From Variovorax sp. CF313 (GTDB taxonomy: Bacteria; Pseudomonadota; Gammaproteobacteria; Burkholderiales; Burkholderiaceae_C), in contig NZ_AKIW01000013.1 of the NCBI RefSeq assembly GCF_000282635.1, positions 1-64,000 of the forward strand: a DNA stretch of 64,000 nt. The letters are read 5' to 3'. The notes under the pieces were generated by a model. That model saw nothing but the letters and a program-made list of their open reading frames with translations, had not been told where the DNA came from and made no database searches. This document shows, in pieces, positions 44,125 through 54,712 of the stretch (positions are counted from its first letter, which is position 1; each line of letters begins with the position of its first letter). Both the position numbers and the translations under genes were made by a program.

Positions 44125-45813
44125 TTACTTGCTGTCGTTGTTGTCGAGCTTGGCGCGCAGCAGGGCGCCCAGGCTCGTCGTGCCCGCGTTTTCGCGTGCC
44201 GACTGCTGGCTCAGGCTGGCCATGGCGCCTTGTTCGTCGACCATGTCCTTCTGCTTGATCGACAGCTGGATGTTGCGGGTCTTGCGATCCACGTTCACGA
44301 CGATGGCGGTGACTTCGTCGCCTTCCTTGAGCACGTTGCGGGCATCTTCGACGCGGTCGCGCGAGATTTCCGAAGCACGCAGGTAGCCGATGATGTCTTC
44401 GCCGAGGTCGATTTCAGCGCCGCGGGCATCCACGGTCTTGACCTTGCCGGTCACGATCTGGCCCTTGTCGTTCACGGTGGTGAACGTGGTGAACGGGTCG
44501 CTGTCGAGTTGCTTGATGCCCAGCGAGATGCGCTCGCGGTCGACATCCACAGCCAGCACGATCGCTTCGACTTCCTGGCCCTTCTTGTAGTTGCGAACGG
44601 CGGTTTCGCCGGCTTCGTTCCACGAGAGGTCAGACAGGTGAACCAGGCCGTCGATGCCGGCAGCCAGACCCACGAACACGCCGAAGTCGGTGATCGACTT
44701 GATCGGGCCCTTGACGCGGTCGCCACGCTTGGTGTTTTGCGCGAACTCTTGCCACGGGTTGGCCTTGCACTGCTTCATGCCCAGGCTGATGCGGCGCTTG
44801 TCTTCGTCGATCTCGAGGACCATGACTTCGACTTCGTCGCCCAGCGAGACGATCTTGTTCGGAGCGATGTTCTTGTTGGTCCAGTCCATTTCGGAGACGT
44901 GCACCAGGCCTTCGATGCCGGGTTCGAGTTCGACGAACGCGCCGTAGTCGGCAATGTTCGTGACCTTGCCGAACAGGCGGGTCGATTGCGGGTAGCGGCG
45001 CGAAACGCCCATCCACGGGTCGTCACCCATTTGCTTGAGACCCAGCGAGACACGGTTCTTCTCGGTGTCGAACTTGAGGATCTTGGCGGTGATTTCCTGG
45101 CCGGCCTGAACGACTTCGCTCGGGTGGCGAACACGGCGCCATGCCATGTCGGTGATGTGCAGCAGGCCGTCGATGCCGCCGAGGTCCACGAACGCACCGT
45201 ATTCGGTGATGTTCTTGACCACGCCGCGCACGACTGCGCCTTCCTTCAGCGTTTCCATCAGCTTGGCGCGTTCTTCGCCCATGCTGGCTTCGACCACGGC
45301 ACGGCGCGACAGCACGACGTTGTTGCGCTTGCGGTCGAGCTTGATGACCTTGAATTCGAGGGTCTTGTTCTCGTACGGGGTCAGGTCCTTGATCGGACGC
45401 GTGTCGATCAGCGAGCCCGGCAGGAATGCGCGGATGCCGTTGACGAGCACGGTCAGGCCGCCCTTGACCTTGCCGCTGGTGGTACCGGTGACGAAGTCGC
45501 CCGATTCCAGGGCCTTCTCCAGGGCGAGCCACGAAGCCAGACGCTTGGCGGTGTCGCGCGAGAGGATGGTGTCGCCGTAGCCGTTTTCAACGCTGCCGAT
45601 GGCAACGGAAACGAAATCGCCGGCCTGGACTTCGAGTTCGCCCTTGTCGTTCTTGAACTCTTCGATCGGCACATACGCTTCGGACTTCAGGCCGGCGTTG
45701 ACCACGACGTGGTTGTGTTCGACACGCACGACTTCGGCCGTGATGACCTCGCCGGTGCGCATTTCGGAACGCTTCAGGGACTCTTCGAATAGGTCGGCAA
45801 AAGATTCAGACAT
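44125..45813 (-). CDS. rpsA: 30S ribosomal protein S1
   Basis: 562-residue ribosomal protein with six S1 RNA-binding repeats, binding mRNA leaders during initiation. Repeats recur as [40 protein letters not shown] and [20 protein letters not shown]. The AAGGA ribosome-binding site lies 8 bases before the ATG. Position after the AroA-Cmk fusion matches the widespread cmk-rpsA-ihfB order. The 231-base leader upstream has several hairpins that may serve autoregulation by S1. Confidence 0.96.
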   Translation of the reverse strand: MSESFADLFEESLKRSEMRTGEVITAEVVRVEHNHVVVNAGLKSEAYVPIEEFKNDKGELEVQAGDFVSVAIGSVENGYGDTILSRDTAKRLASWLALEKALESGDFVTGTTSGKVKGGLTVLVNGIRAFLPGSLIDTRPIKDLTPYENKTLEFKVIKLDRKRNNVVLSRRAVVEASMGEERAKLMETLKEGAVVRGVVKNITEYGAFVDLGGIDGLLHITDMAWRRVRHPSEVVQAGQEITAKILKFDTEKNRVSLGLKQMGDDPWMGVSRRYPQSTRLFGKVTNIADYGAFVELEPGIEGLVHVSEMDWTNKNIAPNKIVSLGDEVEVMVLEIDEDKRRISLGMKQCKANPWQEFAQNTKRGDRVKGPIKSITDFGVFVGLAAGIDGLVHLSDLSWNEAGETAVRNYKKGQEVEAIVLAVDVDRERISLGIKQLDSDPFTTFTTVNDKGQIVTGKVKTVDARGAEIDLGEDIIGYLRASEISRDRVEDARNVLKEGDEVTAIVVNVDRKTRNIQLSIKQKDMVDEQGAMASLSQQSARENAGTTSLGALLRAKLDNNDSK

Positions 45814-46044
45814 TTATGGTTCCTTCCGTCATGCAGGGTTGGCAGGCGCTCATGCGAAATTGCGTGCGGCTGCTGTGGGTCTGTAGACGGCGGTTGGTTG
45901 TGGGCATGAGCCCGGTTGGTTGAACAACCAGCAGGCCGGTGCGCTGTCGCGCGGAAGGAGCCTGCCGGAGCGGTAGGCGCCAACCCGGAAAACCCGGTTG
46001 GCGCGAGCCCCTCAAGCGGACTTGAAGAGCTGCACTTCAACCGC
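45814..46044 (-). promoter_or_regulatory. structured leader/intergenic region upstream of rpsA
   Basis: This 231-base gap shows repeated GGTTG/CAACC motifs and one notable hairpin: GCGCCAACC (45977-45985) pairs with GGTTGGCGC (45996-46004), with a further CGG/CCC part in the loop. No T-run follows on the minus strand, so it is not a terminator. The region probably contains the rpsA promoter and a structured leader; S1 autoregulation is inferred from other bacteria, not seen directly. Confidence 0.5.
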
Positions 46045-46067
46045 TCAAGCGGGCTTGAACGGTTGAA
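46036..46067 (-). repeat. 15-bp-arm hairpin spanning the aroA-cmk stop, with a nearby half copy
   Basis: TTCAACCGCTCAAGC (46036-46050) and GCTTGAACGGTTGAA (46053-46067) are inverted repeats with a single mismatch around a 2-base loop. The stop codon of the fusion (46045-46047) lies within the left arm. The inner palindrome CTCAAGCGGGCTTGAA (46044-46059) is repeated as CTCAAGCGGACTTGAA at 46011-46026, 33 bases away, 15 of 16 identical. No T-run follows. Confidence 0.55.
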
Positions 46068-48057
46068 TTTCTTGCCACCAGTTCAACACCGTGTCGATCG
46101 ATTGTTCGATTGACAGCTGGGAGTTGTCGAGGTGGCGAGCGTCTTGCGCCGGCTTCAGAGGTGCCACGCTTCGGGAAGAGTCCCGGGCGTCGCGTGCTTC
46201 CAAGTCGGAGCGAAGACTGTCGAGTGTAGTCGAAATACCCTTTGAAATCAACTGCTTATGGCGCCGTTCGGCACGCTGGGCGGCGCCGGCCGTGAGGAAC
46301 ACTTTGAGCTCCGCATCGGGGAAGATCACGGTGCCCATGTCGCGCCCGTCGGCCACCAGGCCGGGCAGGCGGCGGAAGCGGTGCTGCAGGTCCTGCAGCG
46401 CCTCGCGCACGGCGGGCAGCGCGGAGACACGCGAGGCGTCCATGCCGGCGGCTTCGGTGCGGATGTCGTCGCTTACGTCTTCCCCGCCCAGCAGCACCTT
46501 TCCCTCGGTGAACTGCAAGGGCAACGCGGCGGCGAGGGTGGCGATCTGCGGTTCGTTCGCGGCATTGGCGTCCAGGCCGGCGCGGCGCATGGCGAGGCCT
46601 GTCACGCGGTACAGCGAGCCCGAATCGAGGTAGTGGTAGCCCAGCAGGCGCGACACTTCGGCGGCCAGCGTGCCCTTGCCGGAGGCGGTCGGGCCGTCGA
46701 TGCAGATCACCGGCACCTCGGCGGCCTCGGCCACCGAGAACATGGTCTCGAAGTAATCGGGGAAGGTCTTGGCGACACAGTGCGGATCGAGGATGCGCAC
46801 CGGCACGCCGGCCGGGTTGAAGGCCGCCAGCGAGAAGCACATGGCCACGCGGTGATCGTCGTAGGTGCGGATGCTTGCCGGTAGCCAGCCGGACTGCGCC
46901 AGCGGGTGCACGCGGATGAAGTCGGGGCCCGCTTCGACGGCGGCGCCAAGCTTTTTCAGCTCGTTGGCCATGGCGTCGATGCGGTCGGTTTCCTTCACGC
47001 GCCAGCTCGCGATGTTGCGCAGCGTGCTCGGGCCGTCGGCGTAGAGCGCCATCACGGCCAGCGTCATCGCGGCGTCGGGGATGTGGTTGGCGTCGAGGTC
47101 GATGGCCTTGAGCGGCCACGCCCCGCGGCGTACTTCGAGCCAGTTCGGGCCGCTGTCGACCAGCGCACCCATCTGGCGGGCGGCGTCGATGAAGCGGATG
47201 TCGCCCTGTATCGAATCGGCGCCCACGCCCTCGATCCGGATGCCGTTCTTGCCCGAGACGCCTGTTGCGATGGCGCCCAGCGCTATGAAATAGCTAGCAG
47301 AGGAAGCATCGGCCTCGACGTGAATGTCGCCCGGCGAGCTGTAGCGGCTGCCTGCGGGAATGGTGAAACGCTCCCAGCCGTCGCGCTGCACCTGGATGCC
47401 GAAGCGCGCCAGCAGGTTCAGCGTGATCTCGATGTAGGGCTTGGAGATCAGCTCGCCGATCACCTCGATCACGATGTCGTCGGCTGCCGCAAGCGGCAGC
47501 GCCAGCAGCAAGGCAGTGAGGAACTGGCTCGACACGTCGCCGCGGACGCGGATCGGCGCATCGAGCGCGAGTTCGCCGTGCGGCACGGGGTGGATGCGCA
47601 GGGGCGGGTAGCCGGGGTTGCCGAGATAGTCGATGCGGCAGCCAAGCTGGGTCAGTGCATCGACGAGGTCGCCGATCGGGCGCTCGTGCATGCGCGGCAC
47701 GCCGCTGAGCTCGAACTCACCACCCAGCAGCGACAGCGCCGCGGTCAGCGGGCGCATCGCGGTGCCGGCATTGCCGAGGAACAGCGGCAGCAGCGTTTCG
47801 TTGGGCTTCAGCTTCCCGCCCAGGCCGGTGATGCGCAGCGCGCTGCCCGCAGGGTCGATGCCGCAGCCGAGCGCGCGCAGGGCGTCGAGCATCACGCGCG
47901 TGTCGTCGGAGTCCAGCAGGTCGTGGATCGTGGTGGTGCCGCTCGCGAGCGCAGCGAGCAGCAGCACGCGGTTGGAAATGCTCTTGGAGCCCGGCAGCCG
48001 GACCGTGCCGGCCGCGCCTGCGAGAGGCGGGAGATCGAGGAAGGCCGTCGAGAACAT
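46045..48057 (-). CDS. aroA-cmk: bifunctional EPSP synthase / cytidylate kinase
   Basis: 670-residue fusion. Residues 1 to about 440 are 3-phosphoshikimate 1-carboxyvinyltransferase (shikimate pathway step six): [40 protein letters not shown] and [16 protein letters not shown]. Residues from about 447 are cytidylate kinase: [20 protein letters not shown], followed by YLDSGSLYR and [13 protein letters not shown]. Cmk normally lies just upstream of rpsA, as here. The start is one base after the tyrA stop. The fusion joins an aromatic-acid enzyme to a nucleotide enzyme and is known in this order of bacteria. Confidence 0.94.
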   Translation of the reverse strand: MFSTAFLDLPPLAGAAGTVRLPGSKSISNRVLLLAALASGTTTIHDLLDSDDTRVMLDALRALGCGIDPAGSALRITGLGGKLKPNETLLPLFLGNAGTAMRPLTAALSLLGGEFELSGVPRMHERPIGDLVDALTQLGCRIDYLGNPGYPPLRIHPVPHGELALDAPIRVRGDVSSQFLTALLLALPLAAADDIVIEVIGELISKPYIEITLNLLARFGIQVQRDGWERFTIPAGSRYSSPGDIHVEADASSASYFIALGAIATGVSGKNGIRIEGVGADSIQGDIRFIDAARQMGALVDSGPNWLEVRRGAWPLKAIDLDANHIPDAAMTLAVMALYADGPSTLRNIASWRVKETDRIDAMANELKKLGAAVEAGPDFIRVHPLAQSGWLPASIRTYDDHRVAMCFSLAAFNPAGVPVRILDPHCVAKTFPDYFETMFSVAEAAEVPVICIDGPTASGKGTLAAEVSRLLGYHYLDSGSLYRVTGLAMRRAGLDANAANEPQIATLAAALPLQFTEGKVLLGGEDVSDDIRTEAAGMDASRVSALPAVREALQDLQHRFRRLPGLVADGRDMGTVIFPDAELKVFLTAGAAQRAERRHKQLISKGISTTLDSLRSDLEARDARDSSRSVAPLKPAQDARHLDNSQLSIEQSIDTVLNWWQEIQPFKPA

Positions 48058-48058
48058 C

Positions 48059-48949
48059 TCAGTTGTCCTGCTGCTGCGACGAGGTGTCGGTGGCCGGCTT
48101 CCAGGCCGCGCGGGTCTTGCTGGCGGCGGCGATGGATTGCTCCAGTGCCTGCAGGTCGCCTGCGGTCATCAGTGCTTCAAGGTCTTCCAGCGCCTTGCGG
48201 AAGGCCTTCGACTGCTGCAGCACCTGTTCGCGGTTGGCCAGCAGCACATCGCGCCACATGACGGGGTCGCTCGCGGCAATGCGCGAGAAGTCGCGAAAGC
48301 CTGGGCCCGCGAGGCTCAGGAACCGGTCGCCCTGCGGCTGGCTGGCGATGGCGTTGGTATACGCGAAGGCCAGCAGGTGCGGCAGGTGGCTCACGGCGGC
48401 GAAGGCGGCGTCGTGCTCGTCGTGCGTCATGGTGACGACGTGCGCGCCGATGCCGCTCCATGCCTGCGAGGCCCGCTGCACATTGGAGCGCAGCGTGGTC
48501 TTGACGGGCGTCAGCACGACCTGGCGGCCGGTGAAAAGCGAAGCCTCTGCATGCTCGATGCCCGAGAGCTCCTTGCCGGCAATCGGATGCGCCGGCACGA
48601 AGTTCGCGAATTGCTTCTGCAGGCCGTTGCGTGCGGCCTCGATCACGTCGCCCTTGGTCGAGCCCACGTCCATCACGAGCGTTTCGCTCGAAATGCCATG
48701 GCGGATGGCCTTGAATGTGGCTTCCGACGCCGCCACCGGCACCGCCAGCAGCACGATGTCGGCGCCCGATACCGCCAGCAGCGCCGAAGGCGCCACCACG
48801 TCGATCACGCCCAGCTGGCGCGCCCGCTCGGTGGTGGAGGGCGACTTGCTGTAGCCCACCACGCGTTTCACCAGTTTCGCGCGCTTGAGTGCGAGCGCAA
48901 ACGAGCCGCCCATCAGGCCGCAGCCGATCAGTCCCAGTTGTTCGAACAT
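48059..48949 (-). CDS. tyrA: prephenate dehydrogenase
   Basis: 296-residue NAD(P)-dependent enzyme converting prephenate to 4-hydroxyphenylpyruvate for tyrosine synthesis. The Rossmann start [31 protein letters not shown] strand, [11 protein letters not shown] and the active-site block [14 protein letters not shown] are diagnostic. No chorismate mutase or ACT domain is fused. It is one base from aroA-cmk and 19 bases after pheA. Confidence 0.94.
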   Translation of the reverse strand: MFEQLGLIGCGLMGGSFALALKRAKLVKRVVGYSKSPSTTERARQLGVIDVVAPSALLAVSGADIVLLAVPVAASEATFKAIRHGISSETLVMDVGSTKGDVIEAARNGLQKQFANFVPAHPIAGKELSGIEHAEASLFTGRQVVLTPVKTTLRSNVQRASQAWSGIGAHVVTMTHDEHDAAFAAVSHLPHLLAFAYTNAIASQPQGDRFLSLAGPGFRDFSRIAASDPVMWRDVLLANREQVLQQSKAFRKALEDLEALMTAGDLQALEQSIAAASKTRAAWKPATDTSSQQQDN

Positions 48950-48968
48950 GCTTCTGCTTGCCTGCCGC

Positions 48969-50093
48969 TCAGGCCTTGACGGGATAGGCGCCCAGCACCT
49001 TGTAGAAGGCGCAGAGTCCGCGCAGTTCGGCCAGCGCCGCGGCCACGTTGGGCTGCGAAGGGTGACCGTCGAGGTCGATGTAGAAGTAGTACTCCCACTG
49101 GCCGGTGCGCGCGGGACGCGACTCGAAACGCGTCATTGACACGTTGTTGGCCTTCAGCGGCACCAGCAGGTCGTGCACCGCGCCGGGCCGGTTGGGCACT
49201 GAGACGATCAGGCTGGTGCAGTCACGGCCCGAGGCCGGTGGCATGGCCAGCGTCTGCGGCAGGCAGATCACCGAGAAGCGGGTGCGGTTGTACGAGTCGT
49301 CCTGGATGGCATGCGCCACGATGTGCAGGCCGAAGCGGGTGGCAGCGCGTTCGCCGGCCAGCGCGGCCCAGGCCGGGTTGGTCGCCGCGAGGCGGGCGCC
49401 TTCGGCGTTGCTCGATACGGCGCGCCGCTCGGCGTTGGGCAGGTGCTTGGACAGCCAGGTCTGGCATTGCGCGAGCGCCTGTGGATGGGCCAGCACGGCC
49501 TCGATGCCTTCGAGCGAATTGCTGCTGCGCAGCAGGTGGTGGCGCACCAGCAGGCTGACTTCACCGACCACGTGGGTGGGCGAATGCAGGAACAGGTCGA
49601 GCGAGCGCGTGACCACGCCTTCGGTCGAGTTCTCGACGCCGACGACGCCGTACTGGGCGCTGCCCGCGGCGGTGGCGTGGAACACCTCGTCGAAGCTGGC
49701 GCAATAGATCAGGTCGGCGGCGCCGCCGAAGTACTCGATGGCCGCCTGCTCGCAGAAAGTGCCTTCGGGGCCGAGAACGGCCACGCGTTGCGGCGATTCG
49801 AGCGCCAGGCAGGCCGACATGATTTCGCGCCAGATGGCCGCCACATGGAGATCCTTGAGCGGACCGCCATTGCTCTTCTTCATCTTCTCGATGACTTGCG
49901 CCACGCGGTCAGGGCGGAAGAACGGCGTGCCCTCGCGCTTCTTGACCTCGCCGACCAGTTCGGCAACGTGGGCTCGTTCGTTGAGCAGGCTCAGCAGCTG
50001 CTGGTCGAGCGTGTCGATCTGCACGCGCAGATCGGCGAGGCTTTCTGATTTGTCGGAAGGAGAAGAGGGCGTTGTGGGTGTGGAGGCGGTCAT
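48969..50093 (-). CDS. pheA: bifunctional chorismate mutase / prephenate dehydratase (P-protein)
   Basis: 374 residues in three parts: AroQ chorismate mutase (about 17-100; LADLRVQIDTLDQQLLSLLN), prephenate dehydratase (about 104-285; LGPEGTFCEQAAIEYF, VVGVENSTEGVVTRSLDLF, and TRFSVI) and a C-terminal ACT domain (about 290-374; FESRPARTGQWEYYFYIDL with the ESRP feedback motif). It directs chorismate to phenylpyruvate under phenylalanine feedback. serC lies 24 bases upstream and tyrA 19 bases downstream. Confidence 0.95.
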   Translation of the reverse strand: MTASTPTTPSSPSDKSESLADLRVQIDTLDQQLLSLLNERAHVAELVGEVKKREGTPFFRPDRVAQVIEKMKKSNGGPLKDLHVAAIWREIMSACLALESPQRVAVLGPEGTFCEQAAIEYFGGAADLIYCASFDEVFHATAAGSAQYGVVGVENSTEGVVTRSLDLFLHSPTHVVGEVSLLVRHHLLRSSNSLEGIEAVLAHPQALAQCQTWLSKHLPNAERRAVSSNAEGARLAATNPAWAALAGERAATRFGLHIVAHAIQDDSYNRTRFSVICLPQTLAMPPASGRDCTSLIVSVPNRPGAVHDLLVPLKANNVSMTRFESRPARTGQWEYYFYIDLDGHPSQPNVAAALAELRGLCAFYKVLGAYPVKA

Positions 50094-50117
50094 CGTGCGA
50101 GCAGCTAGGGCATGCGC

Positions 50118-51248
50118 CTAGGCATGCGATCGCTCGAATTCTCGCATGTAGCTCACAAGTTCCTGTACGCCTGCCAGCGGCATGGCGTTGTAGATGCTTG
50201 CACGCATGCCGCCCACCGACTTGTGGCCCTTGAGCTGCAGCAGCCCGGCCTCGCGCGCGCCGGCCAGGAAAGCTTCGTTGCGGCTTTCGTCCGCCAGGAA
50301 AAACGGCACGTTCATGCGCGAGCGGCAGCCGGGGTCGATGCGGTTGGCATAGAAGTCGGAGCCGTCGATGAAACCGTACAGCAGCTTCGCCTTGGCGATG
50401 TTGCGCTGCTCCATGGCGGCGATGCCGGTGTGCGTGCCGTCGGTCTGCTGCAGCAGCCATTGGAACGTGAGCCCCGCCATGTAGATGCCCCAGGTCGGCG
50501 GGGTGTTGTACATGGAGTTGTTGTCGGCCACGGTCTTGTAGTTGAACGCGCTCGGGCAAATCTCGAGAGCGTGGCCCAGCAGATCGTCGCGCACGACCAC
50601 GATCGTCAGGCCGGCGGGACCGAGATTCTTTTGTGCGCCGCCGAAGGCAAGGCCCACGCGGCCCCAGTCGACGCTGCGCGAAGCAACGTGCGAGGAAAAA
50701 TCGATGACCAGCGGGGCATTGCTGCCGAGCGCGGCCAGGTCGGGCAGTTGCTGGAATTCGATGCCGTTGATGGTCTCGTTGGAGCATACGTGCACGTACG
50801 AGGCATCCTTGGAGAGTTGCCAGGTCGACGGATCGGGCAGCTTCGTATGCTGGTCCTCGGCATTGCTCGCGGCCACGCGCGCCGTGCAATAGCGCTGCGC
50901 TTCCTTGTGCGACTTGATGCTCCAGCTGCCGGTGAGGACGAAATCGGCGGTTTTGCCGCGCGACAGGTTCATCGGCACGATGGCGTTTTCGCCAAGGCCG
51001 CCACCCTGCATGAACAGGATGTGGAAATGCGAAGGCACGGCCAGCAGCGTGCGGAAGTCGGCTTCGGCCTGCGTGCAGATGGTGCCGAATTCCTTGCCGC
51101 GATGGCTCATTTCCATCACGCTCATGCCGCTGCCCTGCCAATCGAGCATTTCGGCGGCGGCGCGTTGCAGCACCGCCTCCGGCATGGCAGCCGGACCGGC
51201 CGAGAAGTTGTAGGGGCGCTTGCCGGCCGGCGTCTGCTGCTGGGTCAC
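50118..51248 (-). CDS. serC: phosphoserine aminotransferase
   Basis: 376-residue PLP enzyme for serine and pyridoxal biosynthesis. Landmarks are [33 protein letters not shown] and the PLP lysine in [14 protein letters not shown] place the start at GTG 51248: the frame extends to 51314, but that stretch overlaps the upstream gene and lacks family similarity. The gene order gyrA-DUF2059-serC-pheA is typical of related betaproteobacteria. Confidence 0.94.
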   Translation of the reverse strand: MTQQQTPAGKRPYNFSAGPAAMPEAVLQRAAAEMLDWQGSGMSVMEMSHRGKEFGTICTQAEADFRTLLAVPSHFHILFMQGGGLGENAIVPMNLSRGKTADFVLTGSWSIKSHKEAQRYCTARVAASNAEDQHTKLPDPSTWQLSKDASYVHVCSNETINGIEFQQLPDLAALGSNAPLVIDFSSHVASRSVDWGRVGLAFGGAQKNLGPAGLTIVVVRDDLLGHALEICPSAFNYKTVADNNSMYNTPPTWGIYMAGLTFQWLLQQTDGTHTGIAAMEQRNIAKAKLLYGFIDGSDFYANRIDPGCRSRMNVPFFLADESRNEAFLAGAREAGLLQLKGHKSVGGMRASIYNAMPLAGVQELVSYMREFERSHA

Positions 51249-51255
51249 GTTGCTT

Positions 51256-51846
51256 TTACTTCTTGGCTGGAGCCTTGGCAGGTGCCTTGGCGGGAGCGGA
51301 GCCTTGGGCAGCACCGTCGGTCGGCGCGCCGAGTGCCTTGGCGACGGCGGTGTCGAGTGCGCGCATCTTGGGTTCGACCGAGGCGCGCGTGTCGGACACG
51401 AGCTTTTCCGTCAGTGCGGTCTGCATCTTCGGGTTCAGGTCCTGGTACTTCTTGCTCAGGGGCGAGTTGATCCAGGCCAGCAGCTGCTTGAGTTCGTCTT
51501 CGTTGAAGTTCTGCTCAAGCAGAGGGGTAAGGGCGCCTGGGGCCAGTTGAATGGCCTTGTCGCGAACGATCGGATAGGTCTCGTCGAAGTACTTCTTCAG
51601 TTCGGCGTCGGCAGCCTTGGCGGCGGCTTCGCGCTTGGCTTCAGGCACTTGCGTCTGGAGGTACTGCGAACCCGCCTGTGCGATCGGAGCGCTCGATTGC
51701 TCGACCAGGCCGCGTGCCAGCGATTCGATGCCGGGGCGCTGGATGTCGATGAACTGCTTGATGAGCGTGGCCTTGTCCTGGGCCATGGCGGCCATCGAAC
51801 TGCCAGCCAGGGCGACCGTCAGAAGCGCGAGTTTGATTTTTTTCAC
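51256..51846 (-). CDS. DUF2059-domain secreted protein
   Basis: 196-residue exported protein of unknown function. The signal peptide is [20 protein letters not shown] with cleavage near MAQ. The mature part is helical; [20 protein letters not shown] is the DUF2059 core, and the C-terminus is a run of Ala-Pro-Lys repeats ([13 protein letters not shown]). Its start overlaps the gyrA stop (ATGA at 51843-51846), so an envelope protein is translationally coupled to DNA gyrase. Related DUF2059 proteins are found in stress contexts, without a settled role. Confidence 0.85.
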   Translation of the reverse strand: MKKIKLALLTVALAGSSMAAMAQDKATLIKQFIDIQRPGIESLARGLVEQSSAPIAQAGSQYLQTQVPEAKREAAAKAADAELKKYFDETYPIVRDKAIQLAPGALTPLLEQNFNEDELKQLLAWINSPLSKKYQDLNPKMQTALTEKLVSDTRASVEPKMRALDTAVAKALGAPTDGAAQGSAPAKAPAKAPAKK

Positions 51847-54488
51847 TGAGGATTCTCCGTTGAAGATGAGGAAGTACCGTCCGCGTCAGGCTCGGTTTCG
51901 CCATTCGCGTCGTTTTCGACGATACGTTGTAGCCCGCTGAGTTTGGCGCCTTCGTCGAGCCCGATCAGCGTAACGCCTTGCGTTGCGCGACCAAGTTCGC
52001 GAATTTCGGCAACCCGGGTGCGCACCAGCACGCCCTTGTCGGTGATGAGCATGATCTCATCATCCGCATGCACCAGAGTGGCGGCAACGACCTTGCCGTT
52101 GCGCTCACTCTGTTGAATCGCGATCATGCCTTTGGTTCCCCGGCCGTGGCGGGTGTATTCGGTAATGCTTGTCCGCTTTCCGTAACCATTTTCCGTGGCG
52201 GTGAGCACGCTTTGCTGCTCGTCCTCGGCCACCAGCATGGCGATCACGCCCTGGCCCGGCTCCAGCGACATGCCGCGCACGCCGCGGGCGTTGCGGCCCA
52301 GCGGCCGGACGTCTTCCTCGTCGAAGCGCACGGCTTTTCCGTTGTCGCTGAAGAGCATCACGTCGTGCTTGCCGTCGGTGAGTGCCGCGCCGATCAGGTA
52401 ATCGCCTTCATCGAGGTTCACGGCAATGATGCCGCCCTTGCGCGGATTGTTGAACTCGTCGAGCGCCGTCTTCTTGACCGTGCCCATCGAGGTTGCCATG
52501 AATACGTATTGGTCGGCCGGGAAGTTGCGCTTATCGCCGGTCAGGGCGAGGGCGACGTTGATCTTCTCGCCTTCCTGCAGCGGGAACATGTTGACGATGG
52601 GGCGTCCGCGCGAGCCGCGTGAACCCGCCGGCACTTCCCACACCTTGAGCCAATACAGCCGGCCGCGGTTCGAGAAGCACAGGATGTAGTCGTGCGTGTT
52701 GGCGATGAAAAGCTGGTCGATCCAGTCGTCTTCCTTCGTGGCCGTGGCCTGCTTGCCGCGACCACCGCGTTTTTGTGCGCGGTATTCGCCCAGCGGCTGG
52801 CTCTTGATGTAGCCGCTGTGCGAGAGCGTGACGACCATGTCGGTCGGCGTGATCAGGTCTTCGGTCGAGAGGTCGTAGGCGCTGTGCTCCACCAGGCTGC
52901 GGCGCGCGCCGGTCTTCGACTGGCCGAACTCCTGCTTGATGGTGCCGAGTTCTTCGCCAATGATGGTCGAGACGCGTTCGGGCTTGGCGAGGATGTCGAG
53001 CAGGTCGTCGATCTCGGCCATCACGTCCTTGTATTCGGCGACGATCTTGTCCTGCTCGAGGCCGGTCAGGCGCTGCAGGCGCATCTGCAGGATTTCCTGG
53101 GCTTGCGTTTCCGACAGGCGGTAGAGGCCGTCGCCGCCCATGCCGAACTCGCGCTCGAGGCCTTCGGGGCGGTAGTCGTCCGCGTTGATCACGCCGCCGT
53201 CGGCGCGCGTGCGCGTGAGCATTTCGCGCACCAGCTTGCTGTCCCAGCTGCGGGTCATCAGCTCGGCCTTGGCAACGGGTGGCGTGGGCGATTCGCGGAT
53301 GATGCGGATGAATTCGTCGATGTTGGCTAGCGCCACCGCCAGGCCTTCGAGCACGTGGCCGCGTTCGCGGGCCTTGCGCAGCGTGAAGACGGTGCGGCGC
53401 GTGACCACTTCGCGGCGGTGCTGCAGGAATACCTGGATCAGGTCCTTCAGGTTGCACAGCTTGGGCTGGCCGTCGACCAGCGCCACCATGTTGATGCCGA
53501 AGGTGTCCTGCAGCTGCGTCTGCTTGTAGAGGTTGTTGAGCACCACCTCGGGCACTTCGCCGCGCTTGAGCTCGATCACCAGGCGCATGCCCGACTTGTC
53601 GGACTCGTCCTGGATGTGGCTGATGCCTTCGATCTTCTTCTCGTGCACCAGCTCGGCCATGCGTTCCTGCAGCGTCTTCTTGTTGACCTGGTAGGGGAGC
53701 TCGTCGACGATGATCGCCTGGCGCTGGCCGCGGTCGATGTCCTCGAAGTGGCATTTGGCGCGCATCACGACCTTGCCGCGGCCGGTGCGGTAGCCGTCCT
53801 TCACGCCGTTGATGCCGTAGATGATGCCGGCGGTGGGGAAGTCGGGCGCTGGCACGATTTCCATCAGCTCGTCGATGCTGGCTTCGGGGTTGCGCAGCAG
53901 GTGCAGGCAGGCGTCGACAACCTCATTCAGGTTGTGCGGCGGGATATTGGTGGCCATACCGACCGCAATACCGCCGGAGCCATTGACCAGCAAATTCGGC
54001 AACTGGCTGGGCAGCACTTTCGGTTCTTTTTCCGAACCGTCGTAATTGTCCTGAAAGTCGACAGTTTCCTTATCGATATCGGCCAGCATTTCGTGCGCAA
54101 TTTTGGCCAGCCGGATTTCCGTATACCGCATTGCGGCCGCGTTGTCTCCATCGACCGACCCGAAGTTGCCCTGGCCGTCGACCAGCATGTGGCGCATCGA
54201 GAAATCCTGGGCCAGTCGCACGATGGTGTCGTAGACCGACTGGTCGCCGTGCGGGTGATATTTACCGATCACGTCGCCGACGATACGGGCCGACTTCTTG
54301 TATGGCCGGTTCCAATCGTTGTTGAGCTCATGCATCGCGTACAGCACGCGCCGGTGCACGGGCTTGAGGCCATCGCGGGCGTCGGGGAGCGCTCGGCCCA
54401 CGATCACGCTCATGGCGTAATCGAGATAGCTGCTGCGCATTTCCTCTTCGAGACTGATGGGCAGGGTTTCTTTTGCGAAGGAGGTCAT
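51843..54488 (-). CDS. gyrA: DNA gyrase subunit A
   Basis: 881-residue type II topoisomerase subunit that cuts and rejoins DNA. The catalytic tyrosine is Y122 in AMRYTEIRL; the QRDR reads [19 protein letters not shown]. At the position of E. coli Ser83 there is Gln (Q83, D87 conserved), and the neighbouring position is Ser84. The GyrA-box QKRGGRGKQ and C-terminal beta-pinwheel repeats (for example [20 protein letters not shown]) are present. Start ATG 54488 follows AAGGAGG. The tail is Glu/Asp/Ser-rich. It is the first gene of the string leading to rpsA. Confidence 0.96.
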   Translation of the reverse strand: MTSFAKETLPISLEEEMRSSYLDYAMSVIVGRALPDARDGLKPVHRRVLYAMHELNNDWNRPYKKSARIVGDVIGKYHPHGDQSVYDTIVRLAQDFSMRHMLVDGQGNFGSVDGDNAAAMRYTEIRLAKIAHEMLADIDKETVDFQDNYDGSEKEPKVLPSQLPNLLVNGSGGIAVGMATNIPPHNLNEVVDACLHLLRNPEASIDELMEIVPAPDFPTAGIIYGINGVKDGYRTGRGKVVMRAKCHFEDIDRGQRQAIIVDELPYQVNKKTLQERMAELVHEKKIEGISHIQDESDKSGMRLVIELKRGEVPEVVLNNLYKQTQLQDTFGINMVALVDGQPKLCNLKDLIQVFLQHRREVVTRRTVFTLRKARERGHVLEGLAVALANIDEFIRIIRESPTPPVAKAELMTRSWDSKLVREMLTRTRADGGVINADDYRPEGLEREFGMGGDGLYRLSETQAQEILQMRLQRLTGLEQDKIVAEYKDVMAEIDDLLDILAKPERVSTIIGEELGTIKQEFGQSKTGARRSLVEHSAYDLSTEDLITPTDMVVTLSHSGYIKSQPLGEYRAQKRGGRGKQATATKEDDWIDQLFIANTHDYILCFSNRGRLYWLKVWEVPAGSRGSRGRPIVNMFPLQEGEKINVALALTGDKRNFPADQYVFMATSMGTVKKTALDEFNNPRKGGIIAVNLDEGDYLIGAALTDGKHDVMLFSDNGKAVRFDEEDVRPLGRNARGVRGMSLEPGQGVIAMLVAEDEQQSVLTATENGYGKRTSITEYTRHGRGTKGMIAIQQSERNGKVVAATLVHADDEIMLITDKGVLVRTRVAEIRELGRATQGVTLIGLDEGAKLSGLQRIVENDANGETEPDADGTSSSSTENPQ

Positions 54489-54674
54489 GAGCAAGGGGCT
54501 GGCGGCAGGAAGGCGAAATTTTACGCTGTGAGGGGTGTCGCACCGCCGCAACACAAGCGGCCTATTCCGCCTCCGTCCTACGCTTCCGGGCTGTCCAGCG
54601 GCCTGTTTGCCAAAGACCCTATGGCACAATCGCCTCAACGTTTTGGGTGGTGGTCACTTAAAGCGTCCTTGATT

Positions 54675-54695
54675 CGCAGCGCGGCTGCGGCTTTT
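54675..54695 (+). promoter_or_regulatory. short GC hairpin with U-run in the ompA-like leader
   Basis: CGCAGC (54675-54680) and GCTGCG (54684-54689) form a stem with a 3-base loop, followed by GCTTTTT and then the AGAGGAGAA ribosome-binding site. The hairpin ends about 20 bases before the start codon. It looks like a weak terminator or a leader stem protecting a highly expressed message. Confidence 0.45.
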
Positions 54696-54712
54696 TCCCC
54701 AAGAGGAGAACC

